Assembly: GCF_011320225.1 (NCBI RefSeq)
Contig: NZ_JAAOEN010000004.1
Span: 490,973-554,972, forward strand
DNA length: 64,000 bases
Reading direction: 5' to 3'
From: Phytoactinopolyspora limicola
GTDB lineage: Bacteria; Actinomycetota; Actinomycetes; Jiangellales; Jiangellaceae
The notes beneath the pieces were generated by a model. That model did no database searches. It was not told the DNA's origin and was given only the letters and a program-made list of their open reading frames with translations. The position numbers were made by a program, and so were the translations under genes. This document shows positions 45,970 to 54,227 of this stretch, in pieces (position 1 is the stretch's first letter; every line of letters starts with the position of its first letter).

Positions 45970-46017
45970 CTTACAGATGTAAGGCTACCGTTGTCTCGAT
46001 AGCCATACACCTGTAAG
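45970..46017. promoter_or_regulatory. CTTACAG half-sites between TetR and oxidoreductase genes
   Basis: CTTACAGATGTAAG (45970-45983) is a 14-bp palindrome, and a further half-site CTGTAAG lies at 46011-46017, overlapping the ribosome site of the oxidoreductase gene. It is the likely operator of the TetR-family protein. Confidence 0.6.
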
Positions 46018-46026
46018 GAGATTCTC

Positions 46027-46974
46027 GTGCGGGCAGCAATCGCGGACCACTACGGCGCCCCCGACGTCATCCGTATCGTTGACCTGCCGGACCCCACACC
46101 ACGCAAGGACGAGGTGCTGGTCCGGGTCTCCGCGGCAGCCGTGACCTCCGCCGACTCACGCATCCGCGCCGCCCGCTTCCCCACCGGATTCGCCATATTC
46201 GCCCGGCTGATGTTCGGCATGTTCCGGCCTCGACGAACCATTCTCGGCGGCGCATTCTCTGGCCAGGTAGCCGCGGCGGGCACCAGCGTGCACACCTTCG
46301 CCCCTGGTGACGACGTGTGCGGCATGACCGGGACGAAGCTCGGCGCACATGCCGAATACGTCACCGTCCCCGCCACGAAGCTTGCGCGGAAGCCGGCTGC
46401 GGTCACCCATGAGGATGCCGCCGGACTGTTGTTCGGCGGCACGACGGCGTTGTTCTTCCTCCGCGACAAGGTGTCCGTCGAGCCCGGCATGTCCGTCTTG
46501 GTCAACGGCGCCTCCGGGGCGATCGGCACGAACGCCGTCCAACTGGCCGCCCACTTCGGCGCGACGGTTACCGGCGTCACCAGCACCTCGAACGCCGATC
46601 TCGTCGCCGATCTCGGGGCGGCGAGAGTCATCGACTACACCCAACATGACCTTGCCTCCGTCACCGACCGATTCGACGTCGTCCTCGACACCGTCGGCAA
46701 CCTCACCATCCAGTCCGGCCGACGGCTACTCGCGCCTGGAGGGAAGCTGCTGCTCGTCGTCGCGGGCCTGGCCGACATGATCCGAGCCCGCGGCAACGTC
46801 GTCACCGGTACCGCACCCGAACGCGTCGCCGACATCGAACATCTCCTCGGGCTCGTCGCGGGCGGACAGCTCACCGTAGTACTGGAACAGGTCTATGGCC
46901 TCGACGACATCACCACTGCGCACCGCCGAGTCGACAGCGGCCGCAAGGTTGGCAACATCGTCGTCCACCCCTAA
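46027..46974 (+). CDS. Zinc-free MDR NAD(P)H:quinone oxidoreductase
   Basis: This 315-residue medium-chain reductase has an N-terminal GroES-like domain (PTPRKDEVLVRVSAAAVTSADSRIR) and a Rossmann domain with MSVLVNGASGAIGTNAVQLAAHFGATVTGV. The structural and catalytic zinc ligands are absent, as in quinone reductases and crotonyl-CoA-like enzymes. Members reduce quinones or enones with NADPH. It starts with GTG after AAGGAG. It is divergent from the TetR gene and ends next to a decayed copy of the palindrome family. Confidence 0.88.
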   Translation: MRAAIADHYGAPDVIRIVDLPDPTPRKDEVLVRVSAAAVTSADSRIRAARFPTGFAIFARLMFGMFRPRRTILGGAFSGQVAAAGTSVHTFAPGDDVCGMTGTKLGAHAEYVTVPATKLARKPAAVTHEDAAGLLFGGTTALFFLRDKVSVEPGMSVLVNGASGAIGTNAVQLAAHFGATVTGVTSTSNADLVADLGAARVIDYTQHDLASVTDRFDVVLDTVGNLTIQSGRRLLAPGGKLLLVVAGLADMIRARGNVVTGTAPERVADIEHLLGLVAGGQLTVVLEQVYGLDDITTAHRRVDSGRKVGNIVVHP

Positions 46975-46994
46975 CCTCCCCCACCCCCACCCCT

Positions 46995-47052
46995 CCCATG
47001 ATCATTGGCTTTTGACTACCGGATCCGGGAGGCAAAATCCAAATATCCAGGG
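46995..47052. repeat. Decayed copy of the long palindrome family
   Basis: The left arm (CCCATGATCATTGGCTTTTG then ACTACCGGATCC) is identical to that at 52706, but the right arm (47024-47052) has many changes. It lies just after the oxidoreductase stop and overlaps the upstream part of the glycosidase reading frame. Confidence 0.85.
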
Positions 47053-47064
47053 ACGATCGGCGAG

Positions 47065-48105
47065 ATGCGAGCGGTCTACCTCCGGCCAGTCGGAGTGCAG
47101 AGCTGGTCGGCGCGGGAACTCATGGACCGGCTAGACACCTTCGCAGACTCCGGCATCGACACGATCGTGACGAAATTGCGGGCATCCACAGGTCGATTCG
47201 CCGCGGAGTGCCGGGCCAGAAACATCCGCCTCGTAGGTTCGTTCGGCTGCTTCATCGATCACGCCCTACCCTCCGACGTGCCACCGGAGCTGCGGCCGGT
47301 GGACGACCATGGCCGGGTGTTCGAGCCGATGCGCTGGTATCACGGCGTGATCCCGACGAGCGAACGCTACCTAGAAGCGCTGGCCGCGGAGCTGTCCGCC
47401 GTCCTCGATCACACCGACACCGACGGCGTACTCCTCGACTTCATCCGCTGGCCATGTCACTGGGAGCGGGAACTACGCCCGGGAGCCACCTGGCGGCGAT
47501 CGTCGTTCGACCCGATCACCCTGGCCCGGTTCAACACGTACCTCGACGGGCGCGACGACAGCCCGCACCTCGCCGTCGATCCAGGCGACCCAGTTCAGGC
47601 CGCCGCGGCCGTCCGCGATCACCTCGCCGAGCAGTGGATCGAATTCCGGTGCGACGTCGTCAACGACGCCTGCCGACGGCTGGGCGACGTGGTGGCCGCG
47701 GCGGGACGCTGGACCGGTGCGTTCGTTGTGCCAACGACGGACCGCCTGCGACGCGAGGTCGTCGGCCAAGACACTCGAGCGCTGGCCGAGATCGTCGACC
47801 TACTCCTGCCCATGACCTATCACGCCGCCCTGCAACGGCCGGTGAGCTGGCTGGATTCGGTCAGTGCGGACGTTAAGGCGACGACGACCGGGACACCAGG
47901 CGGCGCGCCGGTTGTCGCCATGGTGCAGGGTCCCGCCACCGAAGACGGCTGGGGAATCTCCCCGGGCTCACCACAATTCCGGGACGCACTCACCGCGGCC
48001 ACGACCTGGCCCGGCTCCGGCGCCGGCTTCTGCGTGTTTCCCGGCGACGAGTTCGGCCCCGACGAGTTCGTCGCCCTCAGGGACGCTCCACAACCGACCC
48101 CCTGA
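47065..48105 (+). CDS. GHL10/DUF187-like putative glycoside hydrolase
   Basis: This protein of 346 residues looks like a TIM-barrel of the glycosyl-hydrolase-like family 10: MRAVYLRPVGVQSWSARELMDRL at the first strand, DTIVTKLRASTGRFAAECRARNIRLVGSFG, DGVLLDFIRWP (the family's DYIRYP motif with the acidic residue) and LLLPMTYHAAL. No signal peptide is seen. The frame is open to TTG 47005, inside the decayed palindrome, so ATG 47065 is preferred; its ribosome site is weak. The substrate is unknown. It stands between the oxidoreductase and TetR modules. Confidence 0.75.
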   Translation: MRAVYLRPVGVQSWSARELMDRLDTFADSGIDTIVTKLRASTGRFAAECRARNIRLVGSFGCFIDHALPSDVPPELRPVDDHGRVFEPMRWYHGVIPTSERYLEALAAELSAVLDHTDTDGVLLDFIRWPCHWERELRPGATWRRSSFDPITLARFNTYLDGRDDSPHLAVDPGDPVQAAAAVRDHLAEQWIEFRCDVVNDACRRLGDVVAAAGRWTGAFVVPTTDRLRREVVGQDTRALAEIVDLLLPMTYHAALQRPVSWLDSVSADVKATTTGTPGGAPVVAMVQGPATEDGWGISPGSPQFRDALTAATTWPGSGAGFCVFPGDEFGPDEFVALRDAPQPTP

Positions 48106-48198
48106 CCAGCGGCGCACCCATCCTCGACCGCCTCGGGAGTGCACGTCGGCATGCCAGGAACCCGCGTCGACCCGCGACGCCACCACGGCCCACCACCA

Positions 48199-48243
48199 TT
48201 GGGAACCCGAGTGCTACAGTTACATACATATCTGTACGTATCT
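48199..48243 (+). promoter_or_regulatory. Promoter and TetR-type dyad before the second TetR gene
   Basis: TTGGGA (48199-48204) and TACATA (48221-48226) are 16 bases apart. ACATACATATCTGTACGTA (from 48222) is an imperfect dyad covering the -10, as expected for autorepression. Confidence 0.5.
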
Positions 48244-48263
48244 ATTTCTTGGGACAGTGCGAC

Positions 48264-48875
48264 ATGACAACCCAGCAGCACACCCGGCTGACTCAGGCCG
48301 AGCGCCGCATACGCAGCCGCAACGCCCTGCTCGAGTCCGCCGCGCGGGGCATCGCCCAACACGGGTACGCCAACCTGTCACTCGAGCGCGTGGCTACGCA
48401 GGCCGGATACACCCGCGGCGCCCTCTATCACCAGTTCGCCGGGAAAGACGAGCTGGTGCTGGCGGTTGTCGGATGGGTGAAGGAGACCTGGGCGGCCGAG
48501 GTCGGACAGGTCTTGACCGATCACGGCAATCCCGCCGACGCGCTGCTGGCTCTCGCCCGCAACCACGCTATCTACTGCCGGCGCGACGTCGCCGCCGTTC
48601 TGCTCAACCTGCGGATCGAGTTCGATAGCCAGGACCATCCGGTCGGCCGACTCATCGCCGAGAGCATCGATCACATCGTCACCGACTGTGCACGCCTCAT
48701 CGAGGCCGGCCGGACCGACGGCTCCATCCCCCAGGGACCGCCGGCCCGAACCACCGCCGACGCCTTACTCACCGCGCTCGAGGCCGTCGCCATCGAACTA
48801 GCCGGCCAGGCACCCCACGACATCGACCTCGCCGAGCGGGCGGTTCGCGGCGTTCTCGGCCTTCCGCCGCACTGA
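48264..48875 (+). CDS. TetR-family regulator
   Basis: This 203-residue repressor has helix-turn-helix GYANLSLERVATQAGYTRGALYHQFAGKDELVLAVVGWV at about residues 35-75 and a helical ligand domain. ATG 48264 is preferred over the upstream TTG at 48249. Twenty-three bases later the DUF2867 gene follows in the same direction, so the two form an operon, probably under autorepression through the dyad at 48219-48243. Confidence 0.92.
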   Translation: MTTQQHTRLTQAERRIRSRNALLESAARGIAQHGYANLSLERVATQAGYTRGALYHQFAGKDELVLAVVGWVKETWAAEVGQVLTDHGNPADALLALARNHAIYCRRDVAAVLLNLRIEFDSQDHPVGRLIAESIDHIVTDCARLIEAGRTDGSIPQGPPARTTADALLTALEAVAIELAGQAPHDIDLAERAVRGVLGLPPH

Positions 48876-48898
48876 CATCCGCCTCGAGGAGCACAACC

Positions 48899-49489
48899 AT
48901 GAAACTGCCCGCCACCGCCCACACCACACATCCGTGGCGCATCCATCAGATCGCCCCCGACTTCCGGGTCGAAGACGTGTGGGCACTGCCCACCCCCGGG
49001 GGACCGGACGATTTTCACCGGCTCATCGCCAACTTCGCGTCCTTGTCCTTTCCCGACGGTGCCCCGTTGATCGTGCGCGCTCTGTGGGCCGCGCGCTGGA
49101 GGCTCGGCACCTGGTTCGGTTGGGACGAACCCAGCACCGGCACGGCCGCACGGGTCGACTCCCTGCGCGACCGGCTGCCGGCCGACATGAGTGCCACACC
49201 CCGCCCCGATCTCGGCGACGACCACCCGTTCGCATCGGTGTACCTGACCGGCAACGAGTACGCGGCCGAACTGGCCAACAAGACCGTCCACACCATCCTC
49301 CACCTCTCCTGGGTACCGGACGGTGCTGGCGGACATCGCGGTCAAATGGCGGCCTTGGTCAAACCGAATGGAGCCCTCGGGTCGGTCTACATGGCAGCCA
49401 TCAAACCCATCCGGTATCTGATCGTCTACCCGGCGCTCCTCCGCGCCTTCCAGCGTGACTGGTCGGCTCCCGGTTCCCCTTCCCCATGA
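48899..49489 (+). CDS. DUF2867 family protein
   Basis: This 196-residue protein is of the DUF2867 family: WRIHQIAPDFRVEDVWALPTPGG, IVRALWAARWRLGTWFGWDEP, SVYLTGNEYAAELANKTVHTILHLSWV and YMAAIKPIRYLIVYPALLRAFQRDW. The role is unknown; members resemble small-molecule-binding SRPBCC folds and are often next to TetR regulators. The ATG has CGAGGAG upstream. The stop codon and last residues lie inside the 86-bp palindrome. Confidence 0.85.
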   Translation: MKLPATAHTTHPWRIHQIAPDFRVEDVWALPTPGGPDDFHRLIANFASLSFPDGAPLIVRALWAARWRLGTWFGWDEPSTGTAARVDSLRDRLPADMSATPRPDLGDDHPFASVYLTGNEYAAELANKTVHTILHLSWVPDGAGGHRGQMAALVKPNGALGSVYMAAIKPIRYLIVYPALLRAFQRDWSAPGSPSP

Positions 49490-49554
49490 TCATTGGCTTT
49501 TGACCACCGAATTCGGTGGTCAAAAGCCAATGATCATGGGGAAGGGGAACCGGG
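49469..49554. repeat. 86-bp perfect palindrome (family copy)
   Basis: The sequence is a perfect inverted repeat without loop, centred on GAATTC at 49509-49514. It contains the family core CCCATGATCATTGGCTTTTG on both arms. It encodes the last residues and stop of the DUF2867 gene and ends 3 bases before the stop of the convergent membrane-protein gene, so it can terminate both. Confidence 0.95.
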
Positions 49555-49557
49555 GAG

Positions 49558-50703
49558 TCAGCGGTGGTGAAGATGGTTGAGCAGGTCCGGTGTGAGCGCC
49601 CCGAATCCGGTCGACGCCCACGGCTCCGCGCCGGAGTCCATGTAGTGCACCACCGTGTCCTCGGTGGGCAGGTCGAGGATCTCGGGTTCGCGGCGGCGAC
49701 CGATATGGCGGCGACACGCGCGGCAGCACGGCACCTCCCGGCTTCCCGCACTCGTCTCCCACGGCGCTGTGGTGGTGGCCGGACCGTGCAACGGATTGAA
49801 GAAGCAGGCAACCGTCGGTGTCCACTGCCGACCGGCCACGGCGTGTTCGAGGGCATCGTCGCCCCGGCGGCTGAGCACCATCGCCCCGATCGAGTCGGCC
49901 GCCTCCTCGGACCGGTCCAGGATGGCGGTCGCGGCCTGGTAGTGGTCTAACGCGGCACCCCACGCGGTGCTGTCCGAGCGTTGGTCGATCTCCAGCTCCC
50001 GGATCCGCTCGCCGAGCGCCGCACACTCGGCCTCGGCGCGGCGTCGCCATTCCAGAGTCTGCGCCGACGAGATCCGCTGCAACGCCCTCCGCTTCAGCCG
50101 GACGCCTAGCCGGCGGCGACGACGCCGATGTAGGCCAACCAGGACCGCGACGAGCACCGCCGCAACCCCGATGGCAACGGGCACGTCCATACCGAGAACC
50201 TGGGTGGGCTCACCGTCCCCGGAGCTCTGCGCCGTGCCCGACTCGGCCCGATCCGGGAAATGCTCGAAGTACACAGCCTCTGCCTCGCCGCTGGTATAGA
50301 TCTCCAGCGTGTCGCGCACCTGCAAGCCGAGGTCACTCGGGTAACGGTCGGCCGCCACCGATCGCGCGAACAGGTCCGAATTGTCGGAACGCACACCGTA
50401 GCTGGTGGACTCCAGCGACCAGTTGTACTCGACCGAGCCACGAGACACGAAGAACGTCCCGTCTTCTTGGAGCTCCCGGTTCACCAGGGTGACAAGCTGG
50501 TTCGGCGACAGATCGGCGCCGTGCGCCAATGGCACCGCGACGACGAAGATCGGTGAGTCCGCGTCGGCCACCAGAGCTGTGATCTGGGCCAGTTGGTCAT
50601 CGGTGATCACACCGTCCAACGCCGGGTCTACGTGGACCCCGTCGTCGGCGAGGTCAGCCGCGATGACCGCCGGATCCGGCTCGAACACGTCAGCATCACT
50701 CAC
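49558..50703 (-). CDS. TPM-like membrane protein with C-terminal CxxC domain (paralog 3)
   Basis: This 381-residue protein starts with an extracytoplasmic-looking domain (VHVDPALDGVITDDQLAQITALVADADSPIFVVAVPL), has one membrane helix (VPVAIGVAAVLVAVLVGL, about residues 174-192), a basic Arg-rich stretch, a coiled helical region, and a cysteine-containing end (ACFFNPLHGPATTTAPW...CCRACRRHIGRR). The same layout occurs in the genes at 50700 and 51347. No signal peptide is found, so topology is uncertain. It overlaps its upstream paralog by ATGA and ends at the palindrome. The function is unknown. Confidence 0.75.
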   Translation of the reverse strand: MSDADVFEPDPAVIAADLADDGVHVDPALDGVITDDQLAQITALVADADSPIFVVAVPLAHGADLSPNQLVTLVNRELQEDGTFFVSRGSVEYNWSLESTSYGVRSDNSDLFARSVAADRYPSDLGLQVRDTLEIYTSGEAEAVYFEHFPDRAESGTAQSSGDGEPTQVLGMDVPVAIGVAAVLVAVLVGLHRRRRRRLGVRLKRRALQRISSAQTLEWRRRAEAECAALGERIRELEIDQRSDSTAWGAALDHYQAATAILDRSEEAADSIGAMVLSRRGDDALEHAVAGRQWTPTVACFFNPLHGPATTTAPWETSAGSREVPCCRACRRHIGRRREPEILDLPTEDTVVHYMDSGAEPWASTGFGALTPDLLNHLHHR

Positions 50704-51350
50704 CGTGCCGCCCTCCGTCGCCGCGCGAGGAACCAGCCGGCGAGGCCGACGCCTCCAACCAACCCTCCGCCGAACAGTCCAAGGAGCAGACCCGCCGAGA
50801 CGACACCTGCGGTACCTCCCCAGTCGCTGCTTTCGGTGCTCTCACCGAGTGTGTAATTACGTCCGTCGTTTTCCTCGATCTTGTCGAGCAGGAGCGTCGT
50901 TTCGCGGCGGCTCGACCATTCGTCGTCTGGGGTTTCGTAGACGGAGAAGCGTTCCCCGTCGATCCCGACATCCACACTGTCCAACGCACTACCTGGACTG
51001 ACCTGGAAGTACACCCCGGGCCGAGCCAATCGCAAGCCGATCTGCCGCAGCACTTCGCTGCTGGACCGGTAACCGGCCTGCCGGCTCTCCGGCCAGACCA
51101 CCACGAACACCTCCGGGTCCGACGAGGCAGCTGCCGCCTCGATCCGGGCTAACTCGTCGTCGGTGAAAGCGCCGTCAAGACCGGGGTCGACGTAGACGTT
51201 GGACTCCCCCAACGCGTCGGCGGCGGTCCGAGCGCGCTCTGTCGTCGCCGTCTCATCCGGAAGGTTCGACGACATCACCCCCCAGGCGGCAGCTCCACCC
51301 AGGACCGCACACACCAGAGTGGCCACCGTCCCAATGATCATTTTCCTCAT
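50700..51350 (-). CDS. TPM-like membrane protein (paralog 2, short)
   Basis: This 216-residue protein has an N-terminal signal/anchor helix (MIIGTVATLVCAVLGGAAAWGVM), the shared domain beginning SNVYVDPGLDGAFTDDELARIEAAA, and a C-terminal helix (AGLLLGLFGGGLVGGVGLAGWFLA) ending in Arg. It lacks the CxxC domain of its neighbours. Start and stop overlap both neighbours by four bases (ATGA), so all three are translated together. This suggests a stoichiometric membrane complex, though the function is unknown. Confidence 0.78.
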   Translation of the reverse strand: MRKMIIGTVATLVCAVLGGAAAWGVMSSNLPDETATTERARTAADALGESNVYVDPGLDGAFTDDELARIEAAAASSDPEVFVVVWPESRQAGYRSSSEVLRQIGLRLARPGVYFQVSPGSALDSVDVGIDGERFSVYETPDDEWSSRRETTLLLDKIEENDGRNYTLGESTESSDWGGTAGVVSAGLLLGLFGGGLVGGVGLAGWFLARRRRAAR

Positions 51351-52636
51351 CGGCGCACGCTCCGATCCGCCAAGACCTGCTCGGTCAGATCTCCCACCAA
51401 TGCGCCGTAGCCGGTGCGTGCCCAGACAGTAGAGGTGTCGACGTAGGGCTCCCACCCCCGCATCCGCTTACGGGTGGACAGGAACGCTCCTTGCCGCCGG
51501 CCGCACGCCGAACAGACCGGTGCGTCGATCGAGGAGCCGTCCAGCCGGACGGTGTCGCTCGCCTCGCCATGCAGTGGATTGATGAAACATGGCTGGTAAC
51601 GGCGGCGCTCGGGGTCGTGCAGCCGGTCGATCTCGCGGTCCGCGATCCGCGTGAGCACGTCGGCTCCGACGAGGTCCAGCTCGTCGCCCGTGTCGATCAC
51701 CCGCTCCGCCGCTTCGATCGCCGACGTCGCCCGCTCACCGGCCGGCGAGGTTAGCTCGTCACCAGACAACGCGTCACGACGGCGCCGCACGCCACCGAGG
51801 CGTTTGTGGACCCGGCGGTCCAGGCCGTCCGGCACCGCCTCGTAGGCGGGAGGCCGCGCTGCCGAGCGGCCCCGCGCGAGCGGTTTGGCCCGGGCTATCC
51901 CCGCCGTGATGATGAGGCCGGCGACCAGCACCCCCGTCACCACGATGAGGGTCGCCACCCAGCGGTCGGCTCTGGCGTCGGCGATGGGTTTGAGGCGTTC
52001 GGGGAGGAACGCCCACGGCTGGCTGGCGTATTCGTCGACAACGGACGACGGCAGCTCCGCCCCGGGGGTGACGGCCGCCTGCACCACGAGGACCGCCTCG
52101 AACAGCGCCGACGGCCGCGGGTATTCACCCGAAGCGCGCTGCTCGGCGGCTCTCAAGGCGATGTACGCGGGGCGGAAATCGAGCTCGTCCGGGACTCCCC
52201 AGGCACCCGTATACGACGACCCCTCAAGGAAATCCACGTGGTAGATGCCGTCGCCCAATGCTTCCCGGAAGAGGACGGCTACCTGCTCGGCGGGCCGCTC
52301 CATCCTGGCGAGTTCCTCCGGCATCTCCGCGAGCACGACGTAGACCGGCACCCCGGCGTCCGCTACGGCCTGGCTCAGCACCTCATGGGCTAGCCGGGTG
52401 TCGCCCATACCCATCGACGGCTGAACGAGGACGGGGTCGGCGCGCAGCTGCTCGACCATCTCGTCCACGGTCGCGGCGTGGGGTGGCGGCTCGTCGCTGG
52501 CCGGCGTCGCCGCCGCACCGGGGGCGACGAGGGCGGCCAGCACAGCTGCGAACACGCATCCAACAACCAGGGTGGTCGCCGATGGAAGGAGGCGACGGGC
52601 CACCGATCCAGTTCGTGCGGTGAGGGCTACGGTCAC
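51347..52636 (-). CDS. TPM-like membrane protein with C-terminal CxxC domain (paralog 1)
   Basis: This 429-residue protein has a signal-like N-terminal helix (TTLVVGCVFAAVLAALVAPGAAA), an extracellular domain (VPVYVVLAEMPEELARMERPAEQVAVLF), a second helix (WVATLIVVTGVLVAGLIITAGIA) and a cytoplasmic end with PCFINPLHGEASDT...CSACGRRQGAFL, matching the paralog at 49558. The conserved CF-NPLHG and CxxC may bind zinc (inference). GTG start: TAGGCT lies six bases upstream, possibly a leaderless promoter. It is first of the three-gene unit. Confidence 0.75.
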   Translation of the reverse strand: MTVALTARTGSVARRLLPSATTLVVGCVFAAVLAALVAPGAAATPASDEPPPHAATVDEMVEQLRADPVLVQPSMGMGDTRLAHEVLSQAVADAGVPVYVVLAEMPEELARMERPAEQVAVLFREALGDGIYHVDFLEGSSYTGAWGVPDELDFRPAYIALRAAEQRASGEYPRPSALFEAVLVVQAAVTPGAELPSSVVDEYASQPWAFLPERLKPIADARADRWVATLIVVTGVLVAGLIITAGIARAKPLARGRSAARPPAYEAVPDGLDRRVHKRLGGVRRRRDALSGDELTSPAGERATSAIEAAERVIDTGDELDLVGADVLTRIADREIDRLHDPERRRYQPCFINPLHGEASDTVRLDGSSIDAPVCSACGRRQGAFLSTRKRMRGWEPYVDTSTVWARTGYGALVGDLTEQVLADRSVRR

Positions 52637-52698
52637 CAGCAGAGCCTAAGGGCAGCGCGGCCATCTCGCACGACGGGACCACCCCCGCCCCCGCTCGC

Positions 52699-52770
52699 CC
52701 CCCTTCCCATGATCATTGGCTTTTGACTACCGGATCCGGTAGTCAAAAGCCAATGATCATGGGGAGGGGG
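52699..52770. repeat. 72-bp palindrome (family copy), terminator-like
   Basis: A 58-bp perfect palindrome (52706-52763) centred on GGATCC extends to 72 bp with one mismatched pair. Both arms carry the family core CCCATGATCATTGGCTTTTG. It begins directly after the glycerophosphodiesterase stop codon, so it probably ends that transcript. Confidence 0.95.
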
Positions 52771-53928
52771 TTATCGGCGCTGGCCGCTGAGGAAGTCGTC
52801 CCGAGCCATCATGGCGGTGTCCGGGTTGTCCGCCCACACACCTTCGACACCGGCCTCGAAGAACGCCTGGAACTCGGCGAACGCATCACCGTAGTCGCCG
52901 GGGTTGTCGCCCCAGCGCAGATCGGTGGGCAGGTACTGGTTCTCGTTGCGGAACGTCCACGCCATGACGTCCAGACCTGCCGCTTTGGCATCGGCCACCA
53001 GCGACGTGGGTTCGCCGAGGGTGCCGTCGCTGGTCCGCGGAATGACCAGGTTCTTGTTCGGCCCGATCCAGTCGGCGTAGGTGGCGATCTCGCGCAGGCC
53101 GTCCGGTGTGACCATGTCGGCGTAGGTGGGACCTTCGCCGTTGGCGATCGTGTCATACGGTGCACCCGATGTGGTGATGGCCTGCACCACCGGCACCTTT
53201 AGGGCATCGTCGAGAATACGCAGACTCGTCGGCTCGAACGACTGGACGAGCACCGGCCCGTTGGCCCGATTCAGTCCGTTGCGCTTGATCGCCTGGATGA
53301 GCGGCTCTTCGAGCGGCAGGCCGATCGACCTGAAGTACGTCGGGTGTTTGGTCTCCGGGAACACGCCGATCTGTCGCCCACCCCGGCTCGCCCGCTTGGC
53401 CAGGTCGATGATCTCCTGGAACGTCGCGATCTCGAAGCGGCCGTCATAAATGGTGTTGTGCTGGCGGATGTCCTGCAGCGGCTCCACCGCACGCAACGTC
53501 TTCAACTCGGCGAGGGTGAAGTCTTCGGCAAACCACTCGTCCTGGATGAGCCGTCCGCTGACGGTCTTCGTGGTCTGCCGGTCGGCGAACTCGGGGCGCT
53601 CCGACACGTCGGTAGTGTGCCCCAGCCATGGTTCGTGCCGAGCGACCAGCACACCGTCCTTGGTGGACACGAGGTCGGGTTCGATACCGTCGGATCCCAT
53701 CTGGATCGCGAATTCGTAGGCCTCCAGAGTGTGCTCGGGGCGGTAGCCGGAGGCGCCGCGGTGAGCGAAGACGATAGGACGTACGTCCATCGCTGCCCCG
53801 CTGGATGACGCCTGCTTCGATGTGACGGCGGCGCTGGCCGGGTCGGTGCCGGTATTTGCCAGTGGTGCGGCCAGTGCGATCACCGCGGCACCCGCGATGA
53901 CGGCATGGACTGGTCGGCTGAAGGGCAT
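52771..53928 (-). CDS. glpQ: Secreted glycerophosphodiester phosphodiesterase
   Basis: This 385-residue enzyme hydrolyses glycerophosphodiesters to glycerol-3-phosphate and an alcohol. A signal peptide is clear (AVIAGAAVIALAAPLANTG, cleavage after ASA near residue 33). The GDPD motifs are FAHRGASGYRPEHTLEAY, GSDGIEPDLVSTKDGVLVARHEP and ETKHPTYFRSIG, with the metal-binding Glu, Asp and Glu residues present. It probably recovers phosphate or glycerol outside the cell. It is transcribed alone, ending at the 52699 palindrome. Confidence 0.93.
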   Translation of the reverse strand: MPFSRPVHAVIAGAAVIALAAPLANTGTDPASAAVTSKQASSSGAAMDVRPIVFAHRGASGYRPEHTLEAYEFAIQMGSDGIEPDLVSTKDGVLVARHEPWLGHTTDVSERPEFADRQTTKTVSGRLIQDEWFAEDFTLAELKTLRAVEPLQDIRQHNTIYDGRFEIATFQEIIDLAKRASRGGRQIGVFPETKHPTYFRSIGLPLEEPLIQAIKRNGLNRANGPVLVQSFEPTSLRILDDALKVPVVQAITTSGAPYDTIANGEGPTYADMVTPDGLREIATYADWIGPNKNLVIPRTSDGTLGEPTSLVADAKAAGLDVMAWTFRNENQYLPTDLRWGDNPGDYGDAFAEFQAFFEAGVEGVWADNPDTAMMARDDFLSGQRR

Positions 53929-54227
53929 TGTGTGCTCCTCTCCGGCGGCGCCGTTCGGGGAAGGATGACGTCGGGCCGCCGATGTTCGTGAACGTACTCA
54001 ATCGATTTAGTCGCCGTCAATGGATCACGGATGTCGAATCGACGAACGGCTGATGACGCGTCCCGGCGCCGCCACAAGGATCCTTCCTGCCCGCCCCGCG
54101 CGCCACAAGGAAGCGCACTGTCGCCATAGCCACCACAAGCCTCCTTATGGCGCCCACCGCAGCACGCCCCGACGCCCGCCGCGGCGTGCCCACGCACGCA
54201 CCCGGACCGTGCTCACCCGGACCGTGC
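53929..54227. other. 299-bp intergenic region with hairpin and 15-bp repeats
   Basis: No gene is seen. It holds a hairpin CGCCATA...TATGGCG (54122-54152), two copies of the 15-bp CCCGGACCGTGCTCA (54201-54230), and a CTCACCC...GGGTGAG hairpin (54227-54248) across the phosphotriesterase stop codon. The last likely terminates the sugar operon; the glpQ promoter must lie in the left part but no clear boxes were found. Confidence 0.6.

Noticed and set aside
47005-47064. TTG start of the glycosidase gene inside the decayed palindrome
   Set aside because: The first 20 residues would come from repeat DNA; the family-like sequence starts at ATG 47065.
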